A stretch of 26,873 nt of DNA from Chara braunii (lineage: Eukaryota > Streptophyta > Charophyceae > Charales > Characeae): positions 158,703 through 185,575 of the forward strand of contig BFEA01000445.1 of the NCBI GenBank assembly GCA_003427395.1, in the 5' to 3' direction. Below are positions 1 to 10,206 of the stretch, in pieces. The notes beneath the pieces were generated by a model. It saw nothing but the letters and a program-made list of their open reading frames with translations. It was not told where the DNA came from and did not search any database. Made by a program: the position numbers and the translations under genes. Every line of letters starts with the position of its first letter. Position 1 is the stretch's first letter.

Positions 1-520
1 TGAAACCGCCATAATGACCTAAAGTGGATGAAGCTTCTAAAAGGGGTTTCAGGTACCCCTATCCAAATGGTTGGATGGGGACACCTGAAACCCCTTTCAT
101 AAGCTTCGGCCACTTCAGGTCATTTCAGGAATTTCAGGTGGGGACCTGAAACCGCTGAAGTGGTTGAAGCTTCCGAAAGGGGTTTCGAGTACCCCCATCC
201 AACCATTTGGATGGGGATACCTAAAACCCCTTTCAAAAGTTTCAGCCACTTCAGGTCATTTCAGAAAGTTTAGGTGGGGACCTGCAAGTGCTGAAGTGGC
301 TGAAGGCTGAAGCTTCCGAAAGGGGTTTCGGGTATTGAAACCCCTTTCAGAAGCTTCAACCACTTCAGGTCATTTCAGGAATTTCAGGCGAGGACCTGAA
401 ACCGCTGAAGTGGCTGAAGCTTCTGAAAGGGGTTTCGGGTACCCCCATCCAACCATTTGGATGGGGGTACCTGAAACCCCTTTCAGAAGCTTCATCCACT
501 TCAAGTCATTTCAGGCAACA
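1..520. repeat. Tandem array of long palindromes (foldback satellite)
   Basis: Four units begin near 1, 147, about 280 and 397. Each has a left flank containing GAAACCGC and a right flank containing CACTTCAGGTCATTTCAG. Between them are two arms and an 8-nt loop. In the last unit the arms at 406-450 and 459-503 are complementary over 45 nt with two mismatches, around the loop AACCATTT. The second unit has the same loop at 201-208. The first unit (loop 65-72) has the reverse complement, AAATGGTT, although its flanks keep the same orientation. The third unit has lost its centre. No coding potential is credible; the open frame across 335-535 is a repeat translation. Confidence 0.9.
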
Positions 521-1038
521 GAAAAATTCCCATGAGAGATGAAAGTTGAAAAAACATTCCCTTAAAAAAAAATCCTTCCTGTTTATAAATGATCATTCCA
601 ATGTTCGTCCTATTCTAAAATTTCCAGTTTTATTTGACAAGTTCCCGTCTAAATATGATATTTCCCTTCTTAGTACATCTATTTCTTCAAGATGGAAAGA
701 AAGCCTGGACCACTTTATGAAATGTTTTAATTAAATTTTCATTCTACTACAATAAATATCTTCTAATTTAGATTGTATTAACTTGTTTATGACTGAAAAT
801 CCTTACTTAGAATTACAGTCCAATTAAAATATTTCATAAACTCATCCAGACTTTCATTCCATCTCTAGCATGCAGTCCAAATAAGAAGGGATACCATGTT
901 CTTGGAATGAAAGTTTGCAAGTAAGATGAAAAATTTTAAAATTGGAATGACATTTTTTTAAATGGAATAAAAATTTAAAATTTAGATTGTAAATTTCCTA
1001 TAGAATGATTATTTAATTCTGGAAAATTTTTCCGTTGG
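521..1038. other. AT-rich spacer, no gene seen
   Basis: This A/T-rich stretch lies between the palindromic array and an isolated half copy of it. The only structure I see is a small inverted repeat, CTTTCATTCCA at 851-861 and TGGAATGAAAG at 903-913. The short frame at 546-734 has no recognisable feature. Confidence 0.6.
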
Positions 1039-1137
1039 GAATTTCAGGTGGGGACCTGAAACCGCTGAAGTGGTTGAAGCTTCTGAAAGGGGTTTCGGAC
1101 ACCCCCATCCAGCCATTGGTGGGGATCTGAAGCGGCT
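1039..1137. repeat. Half copy of the palindromic satellite
   Basis: The sequence repeats the left flank and left arm of the 1-520 units, from GGGAATTTCAGGTGGGGACC through the arm core GAAAGGGGTTTCGG to ACCCCCATCC. The right arm is nearly all lost. It abuts the 3' end of the decayed minus-strand retroelement, so it either inserted there or marks a rearrangement junction. Confidence 0.8.
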
Positions 1138-1140
1138 GAA

Positions 1141-2279
1141 AGTGACCTGTAAATAGTGTGTGTTGTTAACCATCTCTCGGACCTGGAGGATCAGAGCGTG
1201 CACTTTCTCAGTACTAAGTCTATGATCGTAAAACATTCGCACGACTATCCTCCTACGAACATCCAAGTCAACCTTAGACTTGATAACCCTGGCCAAGATA
1301 CCCCTTAAAGTAGTCCTCGTCGCTTTAGTACCTGAAAATTCCTAGATAGCCATGTACCACCTAACAAGTACATTCAAGGTTTTGAATTTCAACAACCTAC
1401 GACGCCATGGTTGTCTAAGCGACGAACATAGGTGTCCCTTACAAATGACCCTTCCCTCGGGAGTAAAAACGATAGGACCAATATGCCATAAGCCACCTTA
1501 CTACAGAGCATCTTTCAGTTCGCGTAACTGGAAACAAGCGTTGCCAATACGTACCGAGGAAAATTCAAAACATCGTCGGACCAAAGACCAAGAATCCGCC
1601 CAAAGATTGTCAACCAAAGATTCAAACCAAAAGTATTTCAGTTCGTGAAAGCAAGCGAAACGTAGATGGCCCAGAAGACTATTCATCCAAGGTTCATCCT
1701 CGAATCTGAATTTAATCACACGTACACCAACATCTAGCACTATCCTACCCTTTCTTCTAGTTTGTGCAGGTCTAGAACCCCGCTGGGGTATTCGAGTCTG
1801 CTTTCAAACTATGTGAGAAATTACGGATCAACACTTTCTCGGCAGCAGCCACGGAAATTACCCCATTCACCAACGACACCACCACATACTCGGACACACC
1901 AAAGTGACATAGCCATCGATGAAGTTTAGGACAAACACCGAAACCATGAGACTTGACCGTGCGTAGGTGCTCACCCCACCTAACGTAGATACTACGCATA
2001 GAGCATCCGATGTACTGGGCTCTACACCAAGGGGATGAGAGCAGGTAGACAACCGGACCCGAATCCCAATAATCCCAGTCTACGTCTAACAACAAAGAGC
2101 GAAATTTATGCATTCATACTATCTCTCCCAAAAAGGTCAGGCCGACAAAACAGAGAGTAACACAAGTGTCGTACAACAAACGGATTCGCAGCGAACAACC
2201 TAGGTTCCGGGCAGAAGTCCGCAAGGTCATACATTCGAGGAGATTGACCCATAATCGAAAACATGAGGAGGACATTCAT
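1141..2279 (-). pseudogene. Retroelement ORF2 remnant with GIY-YIG nuclease domain
   Basis: Reading on the minus strand from an ATG at 2279, coding-like sequence runs in three successive frames to about 1141. The first block (2279-2109) ends in TAA. The second (about 2113-1775) carries a GIY-YIG-like domain: VVYLL, then YIGCS, an R-x3-H (RWGEH), then KLHRWL and a late conserved E. GIY-YIG domains act as DNA nicking endonucleases, including in Penelope-like elements. The third block (about 1790-1141) continues with RRKGR and a basic region, interrupted by TAG-TAA at 1503-1498 and TAG near 1345. The ATG overlaps the ORF1 stop as ATGA (2279-2276), as expected for two ORFs of one element. Two frameshifts and at least three stops show it is dead. 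No RT domain follows; the palindromic repeat interrupts it. The GIY-YIG call is fairly secure; assignment to a specific Penelope clade is inference. Confidence 0.7.
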
Positions 2280-3135
2280 TTTACTGGCGTGCAGCCCTCA
2301 TCCGGACCATCCGAGGGTGAGGTGACAGGAGTAAAGACAAATCTCTCATAAGCAAGCTTGGCGCGTGCCTCAATAATCCTCTCAATGGTGGGTTCCTTCG
2401 TGGTATAAGTTACCCCTTCTTGTGCACAGATGCATTTCAGTTGATCCTTGTTCTTAGTGTTGAGGAGCTTCCGTTGCGCTTGGACATAGGCCAGCACCCC
2501 CTCGGGTCCTGATCCAACAGCAATGTAGGTCCCTCGTCGCTCACCCGAGCGCGAGGACTCCTCAGTCGGCGGATCATCCTCATGCTGAAACAGTGGTTGC
2601 CAAAAAATATGGTTCCCCGCCGTACTTGCCGCCTTACCCTTTCTTTTTTTCTCACGTATCTTATAAAGTAAGGCAATCTCATCCTCGATTTCCTCCAGCC
2701 CTTTAGAGGCATAATCTGTCATGTCCCTATCATCAAAATTATGTATTGGTGTACTGAAAACTGGTGTCCTAACCTCCTCTCTCCGAGCCTCATCCCGGGC
2801 AACCAAATACTGCCTACCCAACTTGGACATCACACGTGCCTCAAGAGCTTCCGAGTTATGCTCGATTTCCAACTTGATCATCTTGTTTATTTTCTTTTTT
2901 CCTCAAGTTCCCCCCTCCTGGTTTGTTCTTCCTTCTTCTTCGCAATTAGTTGTCCAATGAACTCACGTTCGTTTGTATCCTCTTGCCTACGTGGCGTCCA
3001 ATATCTAGGGGTAGATACCGGAGTACTGTTGCCCCCTCCAGTAGCCTAGTTCCCGCGACGGCTTGGACATTCCCGAGCGAAGTGGCCTTCGCCACCGCAT
3101 GCAAAACACTGGTTACTGCCACCGTTGGCCGCCAT
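2276..3135 (-). pseudogene. Retroelement ORF1 remnant: gag-like protein with CCHC zinc knuckle
   Basis: The minus-strand ATG at 3135 opens MAANGGSNQ followed by a CCHC knuckle (CFACGGEGHFAREC, C-x2-C-x4-H-x4-C, residues 10-23), the nucleic-acid binding motif of gag-like proteins. An in-frame TAG at 3048-3046 interrupts it, after which the same frame continues through PRYWTPRRQ and a charged helical stretch. A frameshift in an A-rich tract near 2890 leads into an intact 201-codon frame (2881-2276) that is acidic and basic by turns and ends in a SAP-like segment around KDQLKCICAQEGVTYTTKE. From memory, proteins with a knuckle, PRYWTPRR, a charged coiled region and this C-terminal block are common in Chara braunii annotations. 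The stop overlaps the ORF2 ATG, so the two probably form one element. It is likely an RNA-binding structural protein, now broken. Confidence 0.65.
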
Positions 3136-4900
3136 ACCGCAGAGAGAGTACGGCAGGCGGAGGGCAAAATCGAAAAAACAGAGAGCCGAAAAGAAAGATA
3201 TGGCGCAGAGAAAATTCAGAAGGAAGCGTCGTAAGATCCTTATCTAATGATAAGAGTCAAACGGAAGTCAGATTCACCGATTCACCCACGAACGAGGGTA
3301 CAACACTAATTAGCAAAACCACCGGGATAACAAAGATGGTCCAGAGTAGAATGGAAACACACAGTGTATCAAAACCAGAAAGAAGCTACGCAGGGCCGTA
3401 GGAGCGAAAGGCCAATTAATCCTTTCTAATAACGAGAGTCAGTCGGTTCGATTCACCATCGAGCATGTTCACAATCCTAATAAGCAAATCCTCTTCAGGA
3501 AACCACAACGCGCATTTAAGCAAAACCCTATCCATACCGAAGCGCGACCACCACTCAAAGTGCAATTTCAATGAAGGTTGTCACGTGCATCATAGCAAAG
3601 AGAAAATTGTCTGGCACAAGACAGTGAAAGCATGAGGACAAAGGAGAAAGATACACCCAAATGATACACTCCGTCACGCATGCAAAATTGGATATTGAAT
3701 TCCAAATTACACGCAAAGAAATTCCATACTCAGAGAGCAGAGAAGGAGCAGCAAACCCTCGACGCGTTTCGTCTGCGCCGCGAAGAGACTCATCAGGAGG
3801 AGACATCCAACAGGAAACCAATGGGGCCATTCCTCTGCCTTGCCCCATTAAATAGCTAACCTACTCCTATCCGCCACCTCAGGAGGAAGCGCACGAAGTC
3901 CATCTCAGTCCAAACACAAGGTAGATGAAAGCAATCGAATGGTGGGATCCACCTAAGCGATATGAGCAGTTTGAAGTAGCACGTACGAAGAACCCATTCT
4001 GAACTCCTGGCGCCCAGTGAACATCTGCACAGCCAATCAACAGATACACAGCACAGAGAAACAGCACAGACAAAACCCCTCACATGAGGGTCACTGCTTG
4101 CTTCGAAGAGGTAGTAGTAGCAGGCTAGGAGCACAGCTCAGCCTTCGTCAACGTAACACCGAAGAGTTGCGCAACGGAGCACGAAGTACAGCTGGAGCAC
4201 GTCGTGGCGAAGAGCGTAGAGCCAGCAAGATGAGATGCCTGTGCCGGAGATCGCGTATAGCGTACAACCGTCAGCGCACGAAAACGAGGATGAGAGCGTC
4301 GTGCCCAGAGCGTAAATACCCGCTGCGTGACCGGAGTAATGGCACCCAACGGAGAGTCGGAGCACCCGGTAACCGTTTCTGCACGAGTGCAGACTTAGCT
4401 CACGCGATGCAGATGTCAAAGACAGTTGTTCGGTCGTAGGATACCCAGTACCGAGAGCGCACTTCGCTGCTACTTGAGAAAGCCTTACCTTGTTTTGAAC
4501 TAATGTGGGCAGCACAAAAAAAAAAACCGAAAAAAGGCTTGGAAAGCCAAAAAGACTAAGCCCAAGAAAAAGGCCACTTAAAAAACAGGAGTACTTTACT
4601 ACGCCTCTCAGAACACCAAGACGGGAACGGTCCACTCAGCTAGATGGGCCAACATAACACAACATCCAAAGTCGGGTACCCAAAATGGTACCCACAAGAG
4701 GGTGCTGCATATTCCAGGCATACTGGCGGGGCGTCATATGGGGTAGTCAACAGATTAAGTGCACTCATATGTTTTGTTTTGTTTCTTTAATAAAGGAAAT
4801 GCAAAAAGAGGTCGGGAATCCCTCCACAAACAACCGGAAAAAAAAGTATTGGGACCATTTCCTAGCTTAGGAGCACTTTTCGTTTCCACAGTGGTGTATC
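3136..4900. other. No gene recognised; may include the 5' region of the minus-strand retroelement
   Basis: This stretch lies directly upstream (on the minus strand) of ORF1, so its proximal part may be the leader or promoter of that element. Several frames of 60-165 codons are open on both strands, but none has a recognisable domain and they overlap each other. I saw no repeat structure except short A-runs near 4510-4530. Confidence 0.4.
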
Positions 4901-4902
4901 GA

Positions 4903-4959
4903 GGCCCTAAGGGCCTCGCTCCACTACTCTCGATTGAGCAATTTTTCAGAGTGGAGCGT
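4903..4959. repeat. Short foldback, possible member of the CACCACTC family
   Basis: A 13-bp palindrome, GGCCCTAAGGGCC (4903-4915), leads into a stem formed by CGCTCCACT (4917-4925) and AGTGGAGCG (4951-4959). The left side, GGGCCTCGCTCCACTACTCT, resembles the core of the foldbacks at 11.15, 11.36, 15.15 and 15.73 kb. Further degenerate ACTCTCGAAAG pieces follow near 5034 and 5055. Confidence 0.5.
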
Positions 4960-5284
4960 AAAATAGGTTGAGGATTGTCAGAGAAAGGCCCTTTAGAGGA
5001 CTCTCAAATTTTTTAGAGTCTGCAGCCTGCAGCACTCTCGAAAGGTTGCAGCGCTCTCGAAAGTTGAGAAACTTGCATATTCAACATAAGCCAATTGAGA
5101 TTGGGGATCTCATCCTAATGTAGGACTCCTCGCTGGAAAAGACCTAGGCCAGAAAGTTAGCCAATCGATGGATGGGGCCGTACCGGGTGCTTAATCGATT
5201 GGATGGGGGAGTCCACTTCCTCGCTGAGTTAGATGGGCCCCACTCAAAGATCCTATGGCGGGAGCACGCCTGAGACTTTTTTGA

Positions 5285-5659
5285 CGGAGAGAAGCTCTTG
5301 AAACGAACCCAAAAGAGAAAGGAAAGGTCGCGGTACCCGCGGAAGGAGCCGTCTGCTATGAGAAGGGCGAGACCTCAAATCAAGGGTCATCATCGAAGGC
5401 TGCGAAGAAACGATACCAAATCTGGAGGCTTACATTGCCGAAAACACCGAGAAAGCAGAAGAGGCTCAGGGATGAGGACGAGGACGAGGGTCGTGCACGG
5501 GACCGTCAGGTAAAGGAACGAAGGAGTGTATCGAGGAAAGCCTTGAGAGCGAAATGTGAGAGAGCAGAAAGGAAACGCATAAGAGAGCGAAGAGAGAAGA
5601 GGATGCGTGCGGAGGAGGAGACGGGTGTAGTTCTTCTCAACAAAAAGACTATAGCTTAG
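5285..5659 (+). CDS. Charged ORF fragment, function unknown
   Basis: A frame of about 125 codons is open from 5285 to a TAG at 5657-5659, with no ATG at its start, so it may be an internal exon or the end of a decayed retroelement ORF. The first half is mixed. From about residue 51 it contains LPKTPRKQKR, then DEDEDEG, and a long run of R, K and E (residues 66-112) likely to form a coiled coil or a single alpha helix. The stop is preceded by a hydrophobic VVLL patch. I do not recognise a family. Similar charged stretches occur in gag-like ORFs of the type at 2276-3135, which is the best guess. Purine-rich DNA can give such frames by chance. Confidence 0.25.
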   Translation, partial: RREALETNPKEKGKVAVPAEGAVCYEKGETSNQGSSSKAAKKRYQIWRLTLPKTPRKQKRLRDEDEDEGRARDRQVKERRSVSRKALRAKCERAERKRIRERREKRMRAEEETGVVLLNKKTIA

Positions 5660-6710
5660 TCAGAGAACGGGGCAGTGAAGGTACAGTAAGGAGTGGAACA
5701 TTCGAACAATAAAAAAAAAGGGAACCATGTACCATAGTCAAAACGAAGGGAAGGATACTTCACGGGTAGGGAGGTGTACCATAGTCAGATGAGGGTTGTG
5801 ACCAAGACCGTGAGGGTGAAAGAGGGAGCTGAAAGCTTTGGACCATAATCAGGGGAAGGAAGCAATGGGATGTTACTGATTAAGCTCGCCGGGGACGGCG
5901 AGAAGTGGGGTGTGGGCTGGTTGCCGGGCGGTTGCCTACCAACCAAATGTTTTTTTTCCCAAGAATTTAAAATTTCGAGCATGTTTTTTTTTTTTCTTCT
6001 TGTTTTTTTAGATATGAGTGCTTGTGACTGTGTGGCTTGGGCATGATCTTGAGTTTCTGAGGTTTTGTACTAACCTTTGGATAAACGGCGGAGACGACCG
6101 GGTCGGTGGTTGCAAGTGGGGTTGAACGCGGATAAGAAAACATGAGATTTTGACAGAGCAAGGACATCTTGGAAGAAAGCAGGATCAGAGGGGGCACTGG
6201 CCGTGACTTCCATTGGCCACGGGCTTGTCTGGGTAGACTCAGACGGCTCGGTAAAGATCGACGTCGGTACAAAGACCTCGGTAAGAGCGCTGCTCGGGGA
6301 GGTCCACCTCGGAGTAGTTAGCTCGATACTATGGTGGCCGCATCTAGAGGATACTCAGGCCGGTGGGATCGGGGTTTTGGGACAAAGCACCGACGAGGGT
6401 ACACCGAGATTGCTCGGTGCTGTTGGGGGTGTGCGCTCCAAGGTCGACAGAACCAGCTTCGGTGATCGGCAGGTCGGTCGCGATTGGTGACGCCACCTTG
6501 ACAAGAGGAAGGGAAGCAGATCGACGGAATGGGACTAAGTTAGAAAGGAATGATCAAAGACGGGGAAACTGGGGTAGACGTGCCTCACACGCTCAACTAT
6601 CACCCTCTAGGCAGCAACACACAAGGCACGACGTCAGCGCAGGAAAATGTGGACCGAGGGAGGAGAAATGTGCATCGGGCCAAACCAACCAGTTAAGGGT
6701 CAAGGTCTGG
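5660..6710. other. No gene recognised
   Basis: The motif ACCATAGTCA or a close variant recurs near 5728, 5778 and 5840, suggesting a degraded 50-60 bp repeat. From about 6240 the sequence is rich in scattered CTCGGT words, a motif that reappears in the tandem arrays at 7.4-8.3 kb. The overlapping frames at 6203-6773 have no recognisable domain. Confidence 0.4.
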
Positions 6711-7330
6711 CAACGGGAAAATACGAAGCTCCAACTGTTTCTTGCAAATTGTAGTCGAGAAAGGAGGTGGTGAAGGAGTGAAGCGGGAAAGTGGAGAAAA
6801 GAAACGAGAAGAAAAGAGAAATTGAGGAAATCTTCGATAAGCCTATGATTGGAGGAGGGAAGTAGAGCGAGGATCAATCTTGGAGAGCTGGGGAATATGG
6901 GGGAGGAAGTTGACGTCGAGCAACGGGAAAATACGAAGCTCCAGCTGTTTCTTGCAAATCGTAGAGCAGAAAGGAGGTAGTAAAGGAGCGAAGCGGGAAA
7001 GTGGAGTGAAGAAGCGAGAAGGAAAGAGAAATTGACAAAATCTTCAATAAGCCTACAATTGGAGGAGGGAAGTAGAGCGAGGGTCAGTCTGGGAGAGAGC
7101 TGGGAATATGGGGGCGGAAGTCGACATCGCAGGGCAAGAAAATGGGAGCTCCGACCTTTTCTTGCTGATCGTCGGATGACAGGGAGGCAATGAAAGGCAG
7201 AGCGGGAGGATGGGTTGAACGTAGAAGGAAGAGGCGGGAAAAATAAAAAATTGGGGAAAATTTCGGCAAGCAGTCAGAACTGATGGTAGCCTACGGAGGA
7301 CATGATGATTGGAGGAGGGATATAGGGGGA
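6711..7330. repeat. Tandem repeat, about 210-bp unit, three copies
   Basis: Copy 1 starts at 6711 and copy 2 at 6921, both with CAACGGGAAAATACGAAGCT. They remain closely similar through CGGGAAAGTGGAG, CTTC.ATAAGCCTA and GGAGGAGGGAAGTAGAGCGA. A third, more diverged copy starts near 7132 (CAAGAAAATGGGAGCTCC) and ends around 7330 with ATGATTGGAGGAGGGATA. The sequence is purine-rich and has no credible gene. Confidence 0.85.
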
Positions 7331-7479
7331 GGATTGGACTGGGAAAGGGAAAAGGGAAAAAAAGTAGTATAAAAGAGATACAGTGGGCACGGAAAAGGGA
7401 GGCGCACGAAGAGTTTTCGGTCGCGCTCGGTACCAGGCTTACAGCGGACGAACGGAGGGGCGAGAGAGAGAGAGACTGG

Positions 7480-7815
7480 CGTACTGGAGCTCACGGCCCG
7501 TAAGCGAGAACGCTCGGTAACGGATCACGAGGCCGCTTACTGGGGCTCGCGACCCGTAAGGGAGAGCACTCGGTGAGAGATCTCGAGGCGGCATATGAGA
7601 GTGTGGGGCCGAAAAGCGAGAACGCTCGGTGACGGATCACGAGGCCGCTTACTGGAGCTCGCGACCCGTAAGGGAGAGCGCCCCACGAGAGATCGCGAGG
7701 TGGGCACGAGAACTCGGGGCCGGCAAGCGAGAGTGCTGAGGGAGAAACCATAAGGCCTCTTGCCGGAGCTCACAACTTACAAACGAGAGACCTCAGCGGG
7801 GGGTCTCGAGGTCGC
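7480..7815. repeat. Tandem repeat, 112-bp higher-order unit built from about 56-bp halves
   Basis: AAGCGAGAACGCTCGGT at 7502 recurs at 7614 followed by the same GACGGATCACGAGGCCGCTTACTGG-type segment, giving a 112-bp period. Within each unit the half beginning GCTCGCGACCCGTAAGGGAG parallels the half beginning AAGCGAGAACGCTCGG. More degenerate halves extend to about 7815. Open frames on both strands here are repeat translations. Confidence 0.8.
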
Positions 7816-7820
7816 AACCA

Positions 7821-8330
7821 GTTTGGCGTGGGATCAGTGAGTCGAGTAAGGAGGTCACTACCAGCTGCAGCGAGAGCGTTGGCTGCTGCCAACATCGGCG
7901 AGGCAGCTCGAAAACAGTTTGGCGGGGGATCCCTGAGTCGAGTAAGGAGGTCACTACCAGCTGCAGCGAGAGCGTTGGGTGTTGTCAACATCGACGAGGC
8001 AGCTCGAAAACAGTTCGGCGGGGGATCACTGAGTCGAGCAAGGAGGTCACTACCAGCTGCAGCGAGAGCGTTGGGTGCTGCCAACATCGGCGAGGCAACT
8101 CGAAAACAGTCCGGCGGGGATCACTGAGTCGAGTAAGGAGGTCACTACAAGCGGTAGCGAGAGCGTTCAGTGCTTCCAACATCCATGGGGCAACTCTAAA
8201 ACAGTTCGGCGAGGGATCGTGAAGTCGCGCGCTGGGGGTCACAGCCGGTTGTAGCGAGGCCGACGAGCTCTCTACCAGCATTCACGAGGGAGCTCGGTGC
8301 CAGTTCGGTGAGGGATCGCGGGGCCTCGCT
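7821..8330. repeat. Tandem repeat, 96-bp unit, about five copies plus a remnant
   Basis: The mark GTTTGGCG or a variant followed by GGATC occurs at 7821, 7917, 8013, 8109, 8204 and 8303, so the spacings are 96, 96, 96, 95 and 99. Because 96 is 32 codons, frames stay open on both strands in the first copies (plus-strand repeat containing SLPAAARAL; minus-strand repeat containing ALAAAGSDLL). The one-base deletion in the fourth copy breaks both, and the flanks lack gene features, so I treat this as a minisatellite. Confidence 0.88.
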
Positions 8331-8479
8331 CGGGAGCTGGCCGCTTGCATCGTCGAGGGCCTCCGGTGAAGGGGGTGGCTTCCGGTCCGCAACTTAACCT
8401 CCTTACAACAGTAAGTGGGGTCGGAGTGGTGTTCGGCTATCTGGTTCCGGGGCTAACAGTGCCTCCGTCGACGAAGGCA

Positions 8480-8481
<2 letters not shown>

Positions 8482-8569
<88 letters not shown>

Positions 8570-8570
8570 N

Positions 8571-8637
<67 letters not shown>

Positions 8638-8681
8638 TGAAAGAGGGAGAGAAAGAGGGAGAGAGAAAGAGAGAGAGAGAA

Positions 8682-8712
<31 letters not shown>

Positions 8713-8733
8713 AGGAGAGAGAAAGAGAGAGAT
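8482..8733. repeat. Long (GA)n microsatellite
   Basis: An essentially pure GA tract of about 150 bp (8482-8633, one N at 8570) grades into GA-rich sequence with AAAG and GGGAG interruptions to about 8733. The N marks assembly uncertainty, so true length may differ. The long Arg-Glu and Leu-Ser frames across it are artefacts. Confidence 0.97.
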
Positions 8734-10206
8734 GGAGGCTAAACACGGGGGCGGTTCAATGCCGCCACGGAGTGCACCAGTGGACGGGCGCCGAAAGAAC
8801 CGGAGGCGAGGCAGTGTGAGGGCCCCATGGGAAACGAAAGAGAGCCGTGTCTGGGCGACTCGCCGGCAGTCCCGGCACCGTGGCGAGACCTTTTGCGAGA
8901 AGTTGATTGCCATGGTGGGCAGTGGTGCGCTGAACATTGTTTCTCGATCATGTTGTGTTCGCTGACCAAAGTTTCTTTATTGTGTCTCCCCCTTGCGAAG
9001 GTCTGGGTCTTTCAATTCCAAGTCGGTCTGGCGTCTCGAGCCACGTTTCACGGCCTTGGGCCCCGCCCCTTCTGTTTGAATATCTGAGCTCGGTGAAGCG
9101 TTATCCCCCTTGCATGCACTAGGTGGCTTTTCCTTTTTGGTTCGTCTAAACTAAGTTTTTTTCCTTACCTACTGAGTTCTTCCCCCTCCTTTCGAACGCC
9201 AAAAACGCTGAGCAGAAACCTGATAAGGAGAGGGGGTGGCTGCTGCACCTCACCAGGGATAGCTACCTGGCCGACAACGTCATGCTTCAAGTAATCTGGT
9301 TTTCTTACAATCCTAGGGGACATCTGATTTTCTTCATATCAGATGTAGAATTTTAGAGACGGTTGAATCCTGACTGACGTCTGGCCAAGCTGTGGTGTTT
9401 TGTGCCCTTGGCTTGCTGATGCTAGAACGACGCTAGCCGGTGCTGGGGTGTAGCCCAGTGACCTGATGTAGCAGAAGTTTGAGGTCTGGTAGAGAGATCT
9501 GGGGATTCGCCGAGGGAGGAAGACAGTCCAGTGGTGAACCGGGGGGTGTTGCCATGCCAACAAAAAGGGGGTGGGTATAATCTAGGTAGTAAGCACGCGC
9601 CAACTTTGATTGATATTGGTTGGGATACTATTGTCCTTTGAGTGTTGTGTTTGGTATAGGGGCGAGGTCAGGAGTTACTCACAGGAGTTACTCACACATT
9701 GTGTGGTCATGATGTGCTGATATAGTTTATACCTTACCATAAAATTAATATCATACTATCATCATGAACAACTCATTATCATCATTTTCAGCATCCTTTC
9801 CATCATCATCATCATAGTATCAGTAGTATCAGTGGCATCATCAGTGTAGTTTGTGAGTAACATTGGGCCTAATTCTCAGTACAAGTTGTTTTACCAACTC
9901 AACAATGCATCTTAGGGGACGCTGGACCCGCTTTCCAGTAGGTAAAAGCTCCCCACCAATAGACTGGACCCTTTGCAAGCCAGGTAGGAGTGCATGCTCT
10001 TACCATCACTCCTATCATTAGTTGAAGCCCGTGGATTTTATTTTATTTTTAAAGGATAAATTTTTTTTTTGAAAGAAAATAATGCAGATGAGGGGGGGGA
10101 AAAACAACCAAGTTTTGGGTGCACAAACCTCAATAGTGTGCCTGCTCATAACTGAGGCCAATAGGGCTGGTCAAGCGGGGGGGAGGAATTCAACTCAGAC
10201 TTACAG
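8734..10206. other. No gene recognised
   Basis: Several short overlapping frames occur at 8739-9122, none with a recognisable domain. The only clear structure is an imperfect (ATC)n tract at about 9745-9845 (ATCATCATCATCATAGTATC and neighbours). A-rich and T-rich runs occur at 10036-10090. Confidence 0.5.

Noticed and set aside
1-520. CRISPR array
   Set aside because: Units are palindromic and tandem with no unique spacers, and the context is eukaryotic.
4917-4959. Transcription terminator hairpin
   Set aside because: No upstream gene on either strand, and the stem shares a core with dispersed foldbacks.
8345-8969. Open frames of 200, 166 and 97 codons across the GA tract
   Set aside because: They translate dinucleotide repeat (Arg-Glu or Leu-Ser) and have no conserved flanks.
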